DNA of 64,000 nucleotides. It comes from Trogon surrucura. Taxonomy: Eukaryota > Chordata > Aves > Trogoniformes > Trogonidae. The position numbers and the translations under genes were made by a program. Under the pieces are notes generated by a model. It ran no database searches and was not told where the DNA came from. It worked only from the letters and a program-made list of their open reading frames with translations. Of this stretch, positions 47,990 through 60,133 are shown one piece after another. The stretch's first letter is position 1. The number at the start of each line of letters is the position of its first letter. The stretch is taken from positions 12,136,501 through 12,200,500 of the forward strand of contig CM036633.1 of NCBI GenBank assembly GCA_020746105.1, in the 5' to 3' direction.

Positions 47990-48600
47990 ACGCCTCACTA
48001 CGACTGGCAGCGGCAATGCGCATGCGGACTGGGGGGGGGGGGGGGGCCTTACGTTAATAAATTCCTGAATAAGCATACAGAGGTTGCCCAATGGATGCAA
48101 GCACCGCCATCCCCCGGCGCGCAGCTGGAGGCCGAGCAGGCGGTGCCTCCGGCCACCGGAGGAGCGAGGCCTGGCTGGGCAGAGGGAGGCCGGACCGGCC
48201 CGGGCGCGCAGCTCCGCGTTAGCCCCGCAGCGCTGGCACCGCCCCGCCTCCCCCCTTCCTTCCCGGGGAATGGAAGGAGCCACCGCGGCGAGTTCCGCGC
48301 CTGCGCCTGGGCGGCCGGCGCGTTGCTGGGCGGTGCGTTCGGCCGGCGAGGGCCGCTGTCCCCTGAGGGCCCGCCGGGCAGCGGCCCTGCCGCTCCGCTT
48401 GGCGTCCCTCGAGCGCCGGGGTTTCGGCGGAGGGCGGGCGGCCCCTGCGGCGGCCCCGGGCAGCCGTCATGGAGAGGAACGCCATCGCCTTCAGCGCGTC
48501 CAAAGGGGAGACGTTCACCCCGGCCAGCAGCTACAAATCCCTGCGCAAAAGGCTTCCCGGTAGCTGGAAGATACAGAGGTGAGGGGCAGCTTTCTGCGTA
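47990..48600 (+). promoter_or_regulatory. IFT52: CpG-island promoter of IFT52
   Basis: This CpG-dense block surrounds the IFT52 first exon. It contains an NRF1-type site TGCGCATGCGG (48,017-48,027), a G16 tract (48,031-48,046), a CCAAT word (48,088-48,092) overlapping an RFX-like half-site GTTGCC (48,083-48,088), and further GCGCCTGCGCC words near 48,298. RFX X-boxes commonly drive ciliary genes, but only a half-site is clear here. Confidence 0.6.
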
Positions 48601-51600
48601 GGTTTTGGAGGGTTTTTTTCCGGTTTTTTTTGGAGCGCTGGCGTTGGCGAGAAGTAGAAAGCAGCCCTTGTGCGTGTGAAGACAGGCTGGTTGGGGTTCT
48701 TCAGCCTGGAGGAGAGGAGGCTCTGGGGAGACCTTCCCGCAGCCTTTGAGTGCTTAAAGAGAACCTGCATGAGAGATGGGAGCAACCTTTTAGCAAGGCT
48801 TGTTGCGACAGAACAAGGGGTGGTAGCTTTAAGCTGAAAGAGGGTAGATTTACCCTGGGTATGTGGAGGAAATGTTTTTACAATGCGGTGGTGACGCGCT
48901 GGCGCGGGTTGCCGGGAGCCGTGGTGGAGGCCCCGTCCCTGGAGACGTTCAGGGTCCGGCGTGTGAGACTCTGAGCGACCTGATCGGGTTGAAGATGTCC
49001 CTGCTCCCTGCTGGACCTTGGACTAGATCATAGAATCCTAGAATGGCCGAGCCTGGAAGGGACCTTAGAGATCATCTAATCCAACCTCCCTGTCACAGGC
49101 CTCTCAGTTAGATCAGGCTGCTCAAGGCTCTGTCCAACCTGGCCTTGAACACCTCCAGGGAGGGGGCAGCCACAACCTCTCTGGGCAATTTATTCCAAAG
49201 TCTTGCCACCCTCGTGCTGAAGAATTTCTTCCTAAGATCCAATCTAAACCTATTTGCCTTCAACTTAAACCCATTTCCCCTTGTCCTATCAGTGGACACT
49301 CTTGTACAAAGTCCCTCCCCAACCTTCCTGTAGGATCCCTTCAGGTACTGGAAGGCAGCTCTTAGGTCCCCCCGAAGTCTTCTCTTTTCAAGACTGAACA
49401 ATCCCAGCTCCCTCAGCCTGTCCTCGTAGCAGAGCTGCTCCAGTCCCTGGATCATCTTTGTGGCCTCCTCTGGATGCTGTAAAGGTCTCTTTTAACCCAG
49501 CACATTCTGTGATTCTATGATATTGCCTATCTATCCACTGTGCCCAGAGCAAAAAGAAAAAGGAGACTAAGAGGAAGCTCATCAGGTGTTTAATAACTCA
49601 TCAAAGTTTAATAGCAACTGTGACAGTTTATACCAGTTCTGGATCTGCCACAGCACCTCATTAAACGGGCCTTAGTTTTTAGTGGGTTGAAATTTTTGCT
49701 CAAGTTGTCAACTTCAAACACACATAAAAGGATGCGAGGAGACAGAAATGATTTGCTTCGTGTTCTTCTGGCAGTCCTTTAAAAAAAGAAAAAAAGATTG
49801 TGGTTCGGTACTATATCCAAGAGGAACATGTATCTGTGTTAATCTATTTACAGCTTAAAAGACGAAATCACGTCTGAGAAACTGTTTGGGGTAAAATTGT
49901 GGATTACAGCAGGGCCAAGAGAAAAGTTCAGTGCTGCTGAGGTAAGAAGTCAATAATTGTTGTGATTTAGTTACGTTTTCAGATTTGCTTAATGTGAAAT
50001 AAAACAGAACATCATGGAAGACTTTGCAATAGTGTTGCTTTACATTAACTTACACGAATTGAAATTTCAATGCTTTTCTTATAGGATCGAGTTAATTGCA
50101 AGCAGTCAATAATTTACCTTCCCTCATCTCTACAACTTCCTGCAGTCCTGCGTGTAGTTTCTCTCACATGTATTTTTGTCTGGATCTTTGTTGTCTTCTA
50201 GTTTTCGGTTCTGAAGAAATTCCTAGAGGATGGTGGAGCCATCCTGGTGATGCTGAGTGAAGGCGGAGAGTCCCGACATGGCACAAATATCAACTTTTTT
50301 TTAGAAGAGTATGGGATCATTTTCAATAATGGTAATGGAGCTCATCGATTCATCCCTTTTCAGCAAAATCTAAAGAGCGAGTTCAGCCTTTGTTGATCTC
50401 AGAGCCAAGCAGATCCCTCTCACAAAGTACCTTTTGGTCGCAGAGATGTTTTTTCTTGATATCTGCATGTACATGGCAGGGTAATGCTGCAGCATGCCAA
50501 GGGTCTTCTGTAGGCAGAGTACCTTGATAACAACTTAGCCATCTCCATTCCTTTGCTTTAGTATAACAACTTGGCCATCTCTATTCGTTTGCTTTAGTTG
50601 TTCATTTTAGTGGTATTTGCTAACAAAAATTAATTTCTGGGTTAAAAAGACTTCCACTGAAAACATTTTTTCACGTGTTCATCGCTTCATGCTCACCCTG
50701 AATAAACAGTGACTATTTTTTTTAGCAGACCTATAAAATGCCTTTCATTAAGTTTTGTACCGGCAATGTGAAAAAAACCCCACACCTAGAAAACGACAAA
50801 ACAGCTGTGTCTCAGTGTACATAAAATATTTTTACTTGAGCTTGCAAATACGTTCCTACTCTAAATCGATACATCCAAAAGGAAACAATAGTGAATGCTG
50901 ATTAGAATTCTTTTGGGAGCCACATGCCAGCTTCGTGGTGTAAGAAGCCAACAGCCCGGGAATCCAAGAACTAAACTTGGTTTTTATTACCATATCAAGG
51001 ACACTGATCAACTAAGATGTAAATTTATTTCTTTTCTTTCTTCAAGATGCCGTGGTCCGAAATGTGTATTACAAGTACCACCACCCAAAGGAAGCATTAA
51101 TCTCTGATGGGGTTTTGAATAGGTAAAGATTTGGGGTATATGAATTGTGACAGTAAACTCCTATAATCCATACTGTTTTCAGTAAGTTCTGCTTTTTGAC
51201 ATCTTGTAGAGGAATCAGTGAAGCTGCGGGAAAAACAGTGCTGGAGACACCAGATGAAGCTGGAGGTGGTCGTGATTCACAGTAAGTGTTTTCCTTTGAG
51301 GAAGCCGATGTGAAAAGTTTTAGAATAATTTGGATTAGCAGGTTTGTAATCTAGCAGGAATATGTGCTTGTCTTGAGGCTTTCTAATGTATTTCTTATGC
51401 CAGCGCCTTGGTCCTCAAGGTTATATGGGAAGGAGAATCTGTTTTGTTGTGCTTGACAACCAGTGAAGTAGCAGGAGAGAGCGGTTTTGAAGGGAATTAT
51501 TACTCTCCTGACCGGATACTTTTTGGCCATAGTCAGTGGATTTGAATTTGATGAATCAATGTGTGTATGAATAACCTCTAGAGAGTGGGTGATCTGGCTA

Positions 51601-54600
51601 TAGACATGAACAACCCTACATCTTTTTAAAGTGTCTTAATCCAGAGTAGACATTTATTGCAATTTTTAGCTTTCCGTCTGTCGCGGATTAGGGCTTGGCC
51701 GGCCACTAACGCGGACAGACGCTCTCTAACCCCCTCTTCCCCCCCTAAATAGGAAGAGAAGAGGGAATGAGGCAGAGAGACTTATGGGTTAGAGAAGAAG
51801 AAAACTAGATCAGCTTTAACGAAAATAATGGAAATAATGGTGAAAAGATAAAAGAACTATATACAACTATAGATAGTAGCCTGATATCAAACCCAAATCC
51901 CTCCCCCGATAGCAATCCCCACTGGTGCTGCAGAGCAGGAGGCACTGGGGAAGCCTCAGGCTCAGCAGTGGTGGGAGCTGGATACAGGGAGCTGGATTTG
52001 GGAACTCAGGATCCGGATCAAAATCAGGAGGTTGGATGGAGTCCTCTATGAACACCGACCATTGCAGAAAAGGGCGAAAAGAAGCGAAAAAAGGGATGAA
52101 ACTCCTGTGATCACTCAATTCGTACTTAATATGACATATATGGGATGTAATACTCTCGTTGGTCACCTGTCCTGTCTGTTACCCCCCGGGGGGTGCAACC
52201 TTTTACTTCCTTGTGCCCCCCTCTTACTACGCGACACCCCCAGCGTGGCACACAAGAGCCAGCAGTGGCCTTGGGCACTATAGGAATAAGTATAAGCAAG
52301 AGCCTTTCTGCACACCAGTCCCAGGCAGTGACTGTAAACATCAGGTGTTATCACTGCCAGTAGCACACACTGTCTGCAAAAACATGCTGCTGACTTCAGA
52401 ACGTGCAGCCTTTTAGAAGACACTAAACTGGAAAGTAAAAATCACTAAACGGGACTGGATTTTTAGCTAAACCCAGGACACCATCCCTCTGTGCTGTGGA
52501 GGAGGGAAAAGGCATTGAGAAGGATGCCTCTTTTCCGTAAATAGCTGTAGAAGTTTGTATTCTCCCTTGGAGCTAGTTTTCAGACTAAAAAAGGATGGGA
52601 TTGCTGACAGGGGAAAATGTAAGTGTAAAAACATGGTATGTAGGGTTTTCTTCCAGATATATATTTGTGTGCGAGTTAGATACTCCTACTGTTCTCTCCA
52701 GTACAGGAGTGTGCAAACTGATCTTTGTTCCTTATTTAAGACAAATCCATATTTAAGACAGCCTGGGGAAAAAAAAACCCGTTAAAATTATCTGAATTTT
52801 CAAATGCCTGTTGGCATTCCACCACCACCAATGCACAATTAGAGTTTGCAGTCCAGGCACAGACTGAGTTTTATAAATACGCCCAGCCCACCTGGTACAT
52901 GCAGGTACTTACGGAGTTTCCCTGTTTCCGGCAGACCTCTCACTTTTGTGTATCCGTTTGGTGCCACACTGAACGTGACGAAACCAGCAGTGCCTGTTCT
53001 GTCAACAGGATCTGTCTGCTTCCCGCTCAACAGGCCAATTCTTGCTTTCTATCAGCACGAGGTACGACTCTGCGTGTAACAAACCGTGCATCCTCCCCCT
53101 GCCCCGCACAGAAGTTGTGAGCGTATTTTTCTGGGAGTGCTTACAAATCCCCTTCTGATTCTGGTGTGTCTACAAACTCCAGGCGAGTCGAGTGGCCCCT
53201 GCCTCATTTTATGACAAAGTTTCTTGGCGCAGGAGAATTAATTCGATGATCAGCAAAGATTCTGTTTTTGGTTGGTTGATATGTGGGTATTTTTAGTTCT
53301 TGAAGGTTTGGGTTTTTCTTCCACTATTCTAGTGATCATTTAGTTAGTAACATTATTGTTAGCTCCTTAAATAACACCTTGTCGAGCTAAGGAAGGAGGC
53401 TGTCGCGTTGGAACCAGTAGATTTTTATAGGTTATTTTACCCTTCCAGCTGTGTTAATTTATAAAAAAAATTATTTGTAAATCTAGTAGTAGTTGATGGG
53501 TACAAACAAAAGATTAATGTTATTAGTAAATGTAAACACATTAACACATTTTTACTATGTAGATGAGTTTCTAGCACTACTGTGGTTCTTTGATGTCCTT
53601 GTTAGGAAGGTGATTTTTTTTTTTCCCCCTGAGGATGCCCAACTTCATGCCCCCATGTTCTGGCTCAGACAAACTCCATAAATCCAAGACAGTATGGCAG
53701 CACGGGGTGAACTTACAAGTACACTTACTGCTCCCGTTTTATCTGCAGCTCTTGGAGTAAGATAAAATCCATCCATCCACACAGTATTTGCACATAGATT
53801 CAACGGACTGACAGACACATGCCTAATTTTTCTCTTGTGATAATTCAATCATTAATAATTTCAATATTGTCTTTTTATGACATAAATTGTCTAAGTTATA
53901 TAAAACATTGACTCCACTGGGTTTATAGCCTTGCTGATTGGTGTTCTTGTTTCAAGACCGTGCCTATTTATGCGTGTTTAATTTAGCTAAATTAAAATAT
54001 AATGACCTCCATATTTTACATTTTACCTTGCAAATAACACCAAATAATAATTACCAATTGCAAATAATACCAAATTCTTCTCTCATTAGTTAACATGAAT
54101 CTGTGCAATGTTGACATGTGTGTTACTGGCCTCTAGGTTTACATTCTGAACACTGAAGAATGGGTTGAAGAAAGTTAATAATACATTCATTTCACTTAAT
54201 TCTGTTTTACTTGATTGAAAAAGAGTGGTCTTTTTCTGCGAAAATAACCGAAGAGCACCTATTGTGGGCTTTTTTGATTGCCAGCCAATTGTCCGTCTGC
54301 TCTTAGGAAATGCCTCTGTGAGTGTGCCAAGTTTGAAACTGCTTTTGCCGCTACTTATTCCAAAATACTCTATTTCTCGATTCACTTTGTATGTAGACAG
54401 CATTAACAATTGCCTCTAAGGCTGTGGTTTGGAAGGATTTTTTGCGATATTGTATTCTTTGTTGACAGAGTCCAGGTGGAAAGATTGCAGCACTGGGCTC
54501 TATCCACATGCTCAGTGATCAATATTTAGATAAAGAAGAAAATGGCAAGATCATGGTAAGTCATTTTTGGTTGGTTGGTTTAAAAAAAAACCAGAACAAA

Positions 54601-57600
54601 CCACCAAATACCTTAGTGGATTTTCACAGCAACTACAAAGCAATCCCAGCTCAGTAGCTTTGTCTTAGAGCAAGACAGCTGTGAAAGGAGTTCAGCAGAG
54701 AGATTCTAACTTGGGATACTAACATCCCAGAGGAATTTGTTAGAGCACAGCTAACAGGAAGGACTTCTTAAAGATACGTTTTCATCTTTATGTTGTAAGA
54801 CTCTGAAAAGCTTTTCCTACTTCTATTTGTCACTTAATTGTTATTGATATTTAAATATTAAATAGTTTTTTTTTCTTTTATTACTTTTTCTTAGCTTCTG
54901 TAGCACTTATGGCTACTCGTTAATAATAAACCTTTGCGTATGTAACTTCTGATACCTGGAGATTGTAATTCACTTTCCGGAGTGGGGTGTGTAACATGGT
55001 TATGTGTAAGAAGGGGAATTTCCTGCTGAGATTTCTAAGTATGCACCTCATGCAAGGTCCGCTCATTGCCATGACTCAGTGCTTCCATGTATAAATCAAG
55101 TTTGTATTTTCTCCTGTAGATATTCTTTGATTTGTTACCCATATTTTTCTTTTTTTTTTTTTTTCACGGTAGATTATTTAATTGATTTAATATGAATGTG
55201 TAAGCATAACGTAAGATTACGTGGACTCTCCAGAAATTAAGTTTTACCCTTCTCCAGGATGTGCTTTTCCAGTGGCTTACAACGTCAGATATCCGCTTAA
55301 ACCAGAAGGATATGGAGGACCCTGAGGTAAGAGAGATCTACCACAAGGAAGTAAATAACAGTGTGATCCAGCAGCATGAGTTTTGGGATACCGTGCATTT
55401 AGCCCAAAAGGATTAACAACTAGATCTTATTGCCGGGCATCCGTTATTCATGCTCTGAGGCTGAGTGGACAGATGAAATAGACATAAGAGTCTTGCATCT
55501 CTCAGTCTTAGATTGCCATTCACTGTCAGATTTCATTTGTGAAAGTCTCTTACCAACTTGTCCGTGTTTATGATTTCATTTGCTGCTCCAACCTAAGTTT
55601 GCTTTTCACTTCGAGCCCACACCTGTGAAGTCAAAGCAGATTTTCTGTATATATGTAAGGATCACCCTGTGCATCAGCTTTAGTTGGTTTGTTTAACTGA
55701 GGTATGGAAACGCTGTTTCTGTTTGGAAACATCATATGTGATTAAATGGTGGGAGACTGTGTCAGTGGATTGGTCTTTTTAAATCGTAGATGTGCGTATC
55801 TGTGCATGTGCTCAGGTTTCAGACTATACCATGGTCCCAGACATAGGTGCGCTGTCTGAGCGACTGCGAGGCTGTCTGCAGGAAGGAGATGAGAACCCAA
55901 AAGACTTCACAAAGCTGTTTGACACATCCCTATATGAGCTGGATACAGCTGCCCTCCCTGCAGTTATCAAGTGAGCACCTAAACTTTTAAAATGTATTTG
56001 TTTTTTTCCATTCCATGTTCAGCTTTTTCTGTTTGTTCTTAACTGCATCTGCTTAAGAGCAGAAGGGACTGGGGTGTGGGCAGCGTTCAGAATGTGGTTA
56101 TACCATAAGGTTGATTTGTGCCATGACAGTGATGTTTTCTTTTGCTTCTTCTCTTAGCTGTAGTTTCTGACATGTTTTTTTTCTTTTTTTCTGACTACTG
56201 CTGATTGAGCAAACTCGTATTTTTAGTAGCGCTATCGACAGTGTTGTGGGGGACTTTCTGGAGTGATGACTGATGGTTTCTCTGCTTTGGAATTACTTGG
56301 CATTTACTGAAACTGCTTTTCTTTTATCTTTGCATTTTCAACAAATGTGTCGAGATTTATCTGCTACTCAGTTTTACCAGTTTTGTATCGCTGGCAGTTT
56401 TGTCCCTCATAACTCAGCTGTTACCCGAATCGTGTACGTATCCAGAACACATTGAATAGTAGCAGGCTTAACACAGATTCCTTGCAACTGCACTCCATTG
56501 TGGGCACTTTTTCTTCTTATTTTGTATTTCTCGTATTTTCACTAGATGTGAATTCACTGTGGAATCTCCCTTTTCATCCCATAGCAAATAGCTTTTAAAA
56601 AGAGGTTTTGGTTATGGACTTACTGTAAAACCTTTTTGAAATCCCAAGTCTGCTGGATCAGTTTTTCCTCACACATACCCATACCTTTAAAAGTTGCTCG
56701 AAGTATTGAGGTGTAACTTCCTTCTTTTTTTATCATCTGATAGATTCACCTATCGTTATCTTCTTCTCTGTCATAATTTTAATTTGCTTGCTGTAGAAAT
56801 CGGTTATTATGGATACGTAGTTCTCTGGGGTCCTTCTAAAACATCCCGTTTTTTTTAATGCTGTATCAGTGCATAATGTTGAGCCTCCATAGCCTGCCAG
56901 TGGAAATGGATGTTGTATCATTTTTTTCTCTCATACTTTTTCTGTGCTGCAGAGCTTACGAAGAGCTGAATGTGAAACACGAACCCCTTACACTCATCGA
57001 GCCTCAATTTGAGACACCATTACCTCCCCTCCAGCCAGCTGTGAGTAATCCCCTTGCTCATGCAGCACATGGAGAATCCATCTGTTCTGTGTAAAACCTC
57101 TGTGTGTCATTCCCATAGTTCTCTCTAGGAGAAAAAAAAAAGTGAGAAATGCTGTTGTATGGCTGTGTTTCCATGGTGAGCTGTCAGGACAAACTTAATA
57201 CCTCAGCAATCTCAGCTGCCACCTGGATCTCATGGAGCAAAACTAAAACCAAACTGTAAATGCAGTATGTGTGGTTAGAGCTAGGTGATAATTGTTGCAT
57301 ACTTGTGCCTAGACTCTTTTGGAATATTCAGTTAGTTGTACGAAACATAAATGGAATTCTTACAAGGGTGTACCTTTATGCTTTATGTAGGCTTTGGAGT
57401 TGCTTTTGACTTTTTATAAAGTTTCTTTGAGTCCAACCTAAGTCCAGAACTCTTGTCTTAATGAGCTGCAAAGTGTAGGGAAAATATCTGGCAAAAACCG
57501 TGCTAATTTTTCTCTTTTAGGTTTTCCCACCTATTTTCAGAGATTTGCCTCCTCCCCCTCTGGAGCTGTTTGACTTGGATGAAGCTTTTGCCTCTGAGAA

Positions 57601-58897
57601 AACTCGTCTTGCAGAGCTTACTAACAAATGTAAGTGGAGCAGATTATTTCCACATTTATATATGAAGCCTAATGTTTTGGAGGAAAATCGTTGATAAATT
57701 TAATTTTTTTTAAATGGCCCTCATTTATGAAAATGCACTGCTCTCATCCTAAGCCAGGAAATTGGAAGGTCTTGGAAATTGATAACATGACTTGATGTTC
57801 CATGACATTTTATTTTGTTTGTTACATGACATTTTATGATGTTTCTGTCTGCTGTTTCCTATATTGTGCATAAATTGCTTTGTGCACTCTTGCTGGTGTA
57901 TCTTGAATCTTTCTATGCTTCGGAGTTAAAATGTTAAGGTTGTTCTAAACACACCTTAAATCTAAACATGATGAGAGAGTGCTAACTGCGAGAATACATC
58001 ATGGCTAATCCACTCATCTTAGTTATAGGACTTAACCTCCCAGAATGACAACAAGAGGAGCTTTGTGGAACTTTTTGTGCCCAGCTGATGTGTGATATTC
58101 AACTACCTTCTTCCCTGGGATGCTTGTTTAGGTACTGATGATGACCTGGAGTATTACATCTTAAAATGCGGCGAAATCCTAGGAGTAACAGATAAACTCT
58201 CAAAGGAGAAGCAAGATGCCAAACACATCCTGGAATACATCTTCTTCCGAGTGGTTGAGTTTAAGAAAGCGCATCAGGTATTTTCAATGGTGGAGTTACA
58301 AGTGAGTAGTTGGTAGTTTCAGCACTGAGGCTGATCTGTCTTTACAGCAACTACGCTTGTCCCAGGCAAGAGGTGCAGTGATGTGTTAGGACGTTTGTTC
58401 TGTAATAAGTTGGACCAGCACGGTGCGACTGAGAACATTTAGGACTGTTAATCTGTTTGGAACGCGTAGAGCTCAATGTAATAAGTCTCTCATTTATTTT
58501 AATTGGGGGATTAATGCATGCAAGTGTAGTTTTGGTAATTTCAGCTAAAGGTATTTCATTAATGGTGCGTTGTGTAACAGCAGCCTGCCCTCACGAACGC
58601 GCGCAGTGCTCGCTAGTGCAGATGTGAGACCAGTGTTGTAACTCACAAGCAGTACTGGGTTGAAGTAATTATTCACAGTCAGTTTGATATTTCAAAGTCT
58701 GTTTGGAGCATGTTGGCGGATCAGCTGTTTCTCCTAAAAAGTATTGCCCATTTCTGACACAGTCAAGACAAAAATCTGACATTTCTACCCAGTTGTTAAA
58801 ATTTCTTTTTTTTTTTTCTTCTTTTTTTTTTTGCCTCTCATTACCTAAGGAACATGATACGGACACCAGTGAAGCTGGATTCCAGACTGGTAACTGA
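48469..58897 (+). CDS. IFT52: Intraflagellar transport protein 52
   Basis: Core subunit of the IFT-B complex, needed to build and maintain cilia. Exons: 48,469-48,578; 49,854-49,941; 50,202-50,331; 51,047-51,122; 51,210-51,281; 52,935-53,061; 54,469-54,555; 55,258-55,326; 55,816-55,970; 56,953-57,040; 57,521-57,629; 58,132-58,277; 58,850-58,897. They join in frame to 434 aa (human 437). The N-terminal GIFT-type domain includes [48 protein letters not shown] and [13 protein letters not shown]. The middle holds [20 protein letters not shown] and the proline-rich [13 protein letters not shown]. The C-terminal helical part, which binds IFT partners, includes [18 protein letters not shown] and ends [14 protein letters not shown]. 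The first 20 residues differ from mammals; the rest is highly conserved. No frame damage is seen. Introns 1 and 5 carry transposon insertions. Confidence 0.96.
48676..49523 (+). mobile_element. Older CR1 fragment, split by a second CR1
   Basis: A plus-oriented CR1 3' region starts near 48,676 (GTGAAGACAGGCTGG, then GCCTGGAGGAGAGGAGGCTC) and reads toward GGACCTTGGACTAGAT at 49,028. It is then broken by the minus-oriented CR1 and resumes at about 49,474 with AAAGGTCTC and its tail ATTCTGTGATTCTATG, ending near 49,523. Its coding frame is badly decayed. It lies in IFT52 intron 1. Confidence 0.8.
49029..49473 (-). mobile_element. Younger CR1 inserted into the older CR1
   Basis: This is a reverse-oriented CR1. 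Its plus-strand left edge is the reversed tail (CATAGAATCCTAGAATGG) and it ends 5'-truncated near CCTCCTCTGG. On the minus strand it keeps an open frame of 115 codons (49,108-49,455) matching the C-terminus of CR1 ORF2, with [23 protein letters not shown] and [20 protein letters not shown]. The intact frame and its position inside another CR1 make it the younger insertion. It is too truncated to move by itself. Confidence 0.88.
51679..52480 (+). mobile_element. Solo LTR of an avian ERVL-type endogenous retrovirus
   Basis: An 802-base element begins TGTCGCGGATTAGGGC and ends AACCCAGGACA, so its ends form the TGTC...GACA inverted repeat usual for LTRs. Internal words (CTTATGGGTTAGAG followed by an AT-rich stretch) resemble avian ERVL LTRs. 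The flanks are CCGTC (51,674-51,678) and CCATC (52,481-52,485), a 5-base target duplication differing by one CpG-type change. There is no internal coding region, so it is a recombined solo LTR. It lies in IFT52 intron 5, in sense orientation if the TG...CA reading is correct. Confidence 0.75.
54016..54075 (+). repeat. 30-base tandem duplication in an IFT52 intron
   Basis: Two copies of an AT-rich 30-base unit stand head to tail. The shared core TTGCAAATAA(C/T)ACCAAAT occurs at 54,028-54,045 and again at 54,058-54,075, exactly 30 bases apart. The copies have diverged outside the core. Confidence 0.75.
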
Positions 58898-59021
58898 GAC
58901 CTGGCTTTCCCCAGTTTGAGATAGACTTTTTTCTTCCTTCCTTTTTTTTTTTTTTTTTCCAATCTCTGTGTTCTGTATATCGATTGGGACTGTGTCAGTA
59001 ACTCACTGAATGTTTGGATCA

Positions 59022-59150
59022 TTTATACTAGTTTTGAAATATCATACAGTAGTTTTGAAATATCATTTATAGTAGTTTTGAAGTATCATACACTAATTTT
59101 GAAATATCATATAGCAGTTTTGAAATATCATTTATAGTAGTTTTGAAAAT
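59022..59150 (+). repeat. TAGTTTTGAAATATCAT minisatellite
   Basis: About six imperfect copies of a 21-23-base AT-rich unit built on TAGTTTTGAAATATCA lie just after the IFT52 stop codon. Two unit lengths alternate (ending ATACAG or ATTTATAG), suggesting expansion of a two-unit higher-order block. The array probably lies in the IFT52 3' UTR or shortly beyond it. Confidence 0.85.
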
Positions 59151-59870
59151 TAATGCCTTTTGAGAAAATGCTTGTATTTTGCAAATGCTTTCCAAATAAT
59201 TTCCTATTTTTTTACTTCTTTATTGAAACTGTAATTTAGTAATATATGAAAAAAAATACTAAAAAAACGTGGGTTTGGTCCTTCTTTCTGGCTCTGGTAT
59301 TTGTTTTCTTGTAGCAAGGCTTACTGTGGGTTCTTCCAGTGTACATGTAGTCCTTAATTTCACTGTGGGAAAGATTGTTGTTTTGGTTTGTGAACTGTGG
59401 AACAGAAAATACAGCCATAAATACAGGAGCTGCTGAAAATAAGCTAATCTGTCACCCTGAGGCAGTTTCATTTTGTCTCTCTGCCAAAGTGAACCAAGGA
59501 GAGGTGGGTTTGTTACTGTAGAAGCAACATTTCTTCCAAGGGAGAGGAAGAGTTGAAATTAAGCAATGATGACATTGTTGCAAATTGCTGCCTCTGATAA
59601 GACTGGAAATACATAATTTTGAAAAGAAGGGACAGCATTTAGATGAAAAAGACTTGAAGATTCAGTGGATTGTTATTAAGAAAATGTGATACCGTGCAGA
59701 AACTCGGGAGTACTTTTACTTAGAGTTGTTTGATATCTAGCCCATTCCCAGTAGGTAATGCGCAAGAATGGAAATTCAAGTGAAATTCATTGAAGTGCAA
59801 TGTACAGCAAAAATAGAGCCAAGGATGTGAGTGACGAGAAGGAAAGATTTACCAACTTCATTAACACGAG

Positions 59871-60036
59871 GGCTGGTTTAGCTCAGTGGGTTGAGCGTGG
59901 TGCTTGAAACACTGAAGGTCATGGGTTCGATTCCCGTTTGGTTCTCACATAGTCGAGAGGTGGCATTCCTGCCCATGACAGGGAGGTTGGATTAAAATGA
60001 TCTCTAAGGTCCCTTCCAGCCTAGGCCATTCTATGA
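59871..60036 (+). mobile_element. tRNA-derived SINE with CR1 tail (TguSINE1-like)
   Basis: The head (59,871-59,945) resembles tRNA-Ile. It has a perfect A box TAGCTCAGTGG (59,879-59,889) and a perfect B box GGTTCGATTCC (59,924-59,934), which together form an RNA polymerase III promoter. The anticodon arm and the acceptor stem are degenerate, so it is not a working tRNA gene. The rest (59,946-60,036) is a CR1 3' end (CCTGCCCATGACAGGGAGG, then AAGGTCCCTTCCAGCC and CCATTCTATGA). A tRNA-Ile head fused to a CR1 tail is the architecture published for passerine TguSINE1, which moves with CR1 machinery. The family assignment is from memory. Confidence 0.75.
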
Positions 60037-60133
60037 ACACTACGTGTCTTTGTTGCAAGGACTTTATGTCAACACTGAGAATGAGTGTAAGGCTGACATC
60101 TCCAAAAAGTTGTATTTAAAATGCAAACTGTTA

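Noticed and set aside
47786-48601. Plus-strand frame of 271 codons upstream of IFT52
   Set aside because: It overlaps IFT52 exon 1 in another frame, is CpG-island sequence, and has no homology that I recognise.
53634-53850. Possible coding or transposon fragment in an IFT52 intron
   Set aside because: Both strands show short frames with fragments that look protein-like, but stops occur within about 20-65 codons and no family is recognisable.
59871-59945. Functional tRNA gene
   Set aside because: The A and B boxes are intact, but the acceptor stem does not pair and the anticodon arm is degenerate. The CR1 tail directly attached shows it is a SINE.
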